Assembly: GCF_029542785.1 (NCBI RefSeq)
Contig: NC_083376.1
Location: 484,817-548,816 of the forward strand
DNA: 64,000 nt
Source: Malassezia japonica
Lineage: Eukaryota > Basidiomycota > Malasseziomycetes > Malasseziales > Malasseziaceae
Direction of reading: 5' to 3'
Below are positions 62,929-64,000 of this stretch, piece by piece. The notes beneath the pieces were generated by a model. It saw only the letters and a program-made list of their open reading frames with translations, made no database searches and had not been told where the DNA came from. Positions within the stretch are counted from its first letter, which is position 1, and every line of letters begins with the position of its first letter. A program made the translations under genes and the position numbers.

Positions 62929-63540
62929 ATGAATAGCAAGGATTTTGATAAAATCAAAGAATATGGCAAATCTGGTGGCTATAAAGGCAAAAAGTCATCA
63001 ATTTTTAACGTTCCTCGCGATGAGTATTACTGGCTTCAGCGCAACACTGAATACGGAATTGACTGGGCTCATTTAATGAAAGATCTTATAAATGGCATTC
63101 TTGAAAAGCTTGGAAACATTGCAGACGAGTGGTACTTCATGTTTGACATTGATTTAGGTTATGTTGCTGTAAGCCACCCAGCCGTCACAGATGAAAATGT
63201 TAGCAAAAATGACTTCATGAACGCACAAATGGCTGTTATACAAGATTTGAAACTCATTGCCTCCGATAACACTATTTTCGTAACAATTCCATGGCAAGAA
63301 TTTTCGAATGCTGTGACGACAGGGCTTTGGTTGAAGCGGCCCTTGACAGAGATTACTGATGACATGGCGAAGGAAGTACAGCTCGAGGGAACATACCGAG
63401 AGGTCGATATCCGCGTGTATGGAAAGCTACAATACTTGAAACTCGAAAGTATTTTTGTATGGGAGCAAGAGTCATTTGAAATGGATGATCTCATTGCCCT
63501 GCATAGAAATGGGCGATATACACTTCCGGGCCGGCGGATT
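62929..63540 (+). CDS. Telomere-truncated ORF, function unknown
   Basis: An open frame starts at ATG 62929, 12 bp after an in-frame TGA (62914-62916). It runs 204 codons with no stop to the edge of the telomere tract, then continues in the repeat as endless Ile-Arg to the window end. It is soluble and mixed in composition, with aromatic segments (NVPRDEYYWLQRNTEYGIDW, DEWYFMFDIDLGYVAVS, TIFVTIPWQEF); it has no signal peptide or membrane helix and no domain I recognise. It is much more AT-rich than the core genes and has no visible intron. The real 3' end is missing: either a telomere was added inside the gene or the gene has no normal stop. Whether it is expressed is unknown. Confidence 0.55.
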
Positions 63541-64000
63541 AGGATTAGGATTAGGATTAGGATTAGGATTAGGATTAGGATTAGGATTAGGATTAGGATT
63601 AGGATTAGGATTAGGATTAGGATTAGGATTAGGATTAGGATTAGGATTAGGATTAGGATTAGGATTAGGATTAGGATTAGGATTAGGATTAGGATTAGGA
63701 TTAGGATTAGGATTAGGATTAGGATTAGGATTAGGATTAGGATTAGGATTAGGATTAGGATTAGGATTAGGATTAGGATTAGGATTAGGATTAGGATTAG
63801 GATTAGGATTAGGATTAGGATTAGGATTAGGATTAGGATTAGGATTAGGATTAGGATTAGGATTAGGATTAGGATTAGGATTAGGATTAGGATTAGGATT
63901 AGGATTAGGATTAGGATTAGGATTAGGATTAGGATTAGGATTAGGATTAGGATTAGGATTAGGATTAGGATTAGGATTAGGATTAGGATTAGGATTAGGA
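63536..64000 (+). repeat. Telomere, perfect (TTAGGA)n tract
   Basis: 465 bp, about 77 uninterrupted copies of the hexamer TTAGGA, continuing to the window end. The G-rich strand reads 5' to 3' outward, as expected for a right chromosome end. The unit differs from the common TTAGGG by its last base. Confidence 0.95.

Noticed and set aside
1..64000. CRISPR arrays, insertion sequences, LTR or DNA transposons, rRNA genes.
   Set aside because: No spacer-repeat arrays, terminal repeats, transposase/reverse-transcriptase motifs or rRNA signatures were seen. The only tandem arrays are coding repeats and the telomere.

Overview
The window looks like one chromosome end of a compact, GC-rich basidiomycete yeast, most likely Malassezia or a close relative in Ustilaginomycotina. 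That identification is inference. The evidence is tightly packed eukaryotic genes (POL1, PGK1, TIM23, eIF2B-epsilon, RPL33, DASH/Spc34, Kei1), very short spliceosomal introns, a chitin deacetylase array, and a perfect hexamer telomere at the right edge with its G-rich strand pointing outward.

Layout. Positions 1-42547 are a dense housekeeping core: CCZ1 (cut by the left edge), DSC2/UBAC2, a BTB protein, TIM23, bL27m, URI/Bud27, CCDC124, a peroxisomal D-amino-acid oxidase, BUD20, RPL33, a DUF1746 membrane protein, POL1, a RED-like protein, pyridoxal kinase, a HIT zinc-finger protein, SPC34, AMP deaminase, PGK1, an aldo-keto reductase, PPC decarboxylase, eIF2B-epsilon, an FG nucleoporin, KEI1, PDCD5, a secreted Ser/Asn repeat protein, SEN2 and the capping guanylyltransferase. 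Genes are often head-to-head over 38-190 bp, or tail-to-tail with stop codons 0-36 bp apart. From 43 to 53 kb there is a PhzF-like gene and five tandem chitin deacetylases. From 53.8 to 62.2 kb lies an AT-richer subtelomeric block: two tandem membrane hydroxylase genes with a broken transporter fragment between them, an UNC93-like transporter, a TauD-like dioxygenase and an MFS transporter. The last 1.8 kb holds an AT-rich unknown ORF that runs, without a stop, straight into the telomere (63536-64000).

Main discoveries. (1) The core genes are interrupted by a class of introns of exactly 22 nt (21 seen), plus a few of 20-28 nt. They share a fixed architecture: GTACGT, 7 nt, a CTNAY branch element, then a 4-nt tail ending in AG. 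Joining the exons restores conserved protein sequence each time. One gene contains a 7-nt microexon between two such introns. The subtelomeric genes instead carry 37-49 nt introns. (2) The telomere unit is TTAGGA, not TTAGGG, and it abuts a truncated ORF. (3) The chitin deacetylase array shows gene-conversion mosaicism. (4) A duplicated hydroxylase unit carries a transporter relic. (5) A 514-bp gene-free stretch holds stem-loops and ends in a T-run, so it may be a non-coding RNA gene.

How genes work together. Most core genes are unrelated essential functions. The right arm groups cell-wall chitin remodelling with uptake and oxidation functions (PhzF, hydroxylases, TauD, MFS), typical of fungal subtelomeric niche-adaptation blocks. 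All introns and starts were read by eye from splice motifs and protein conservation; no alignment was run.
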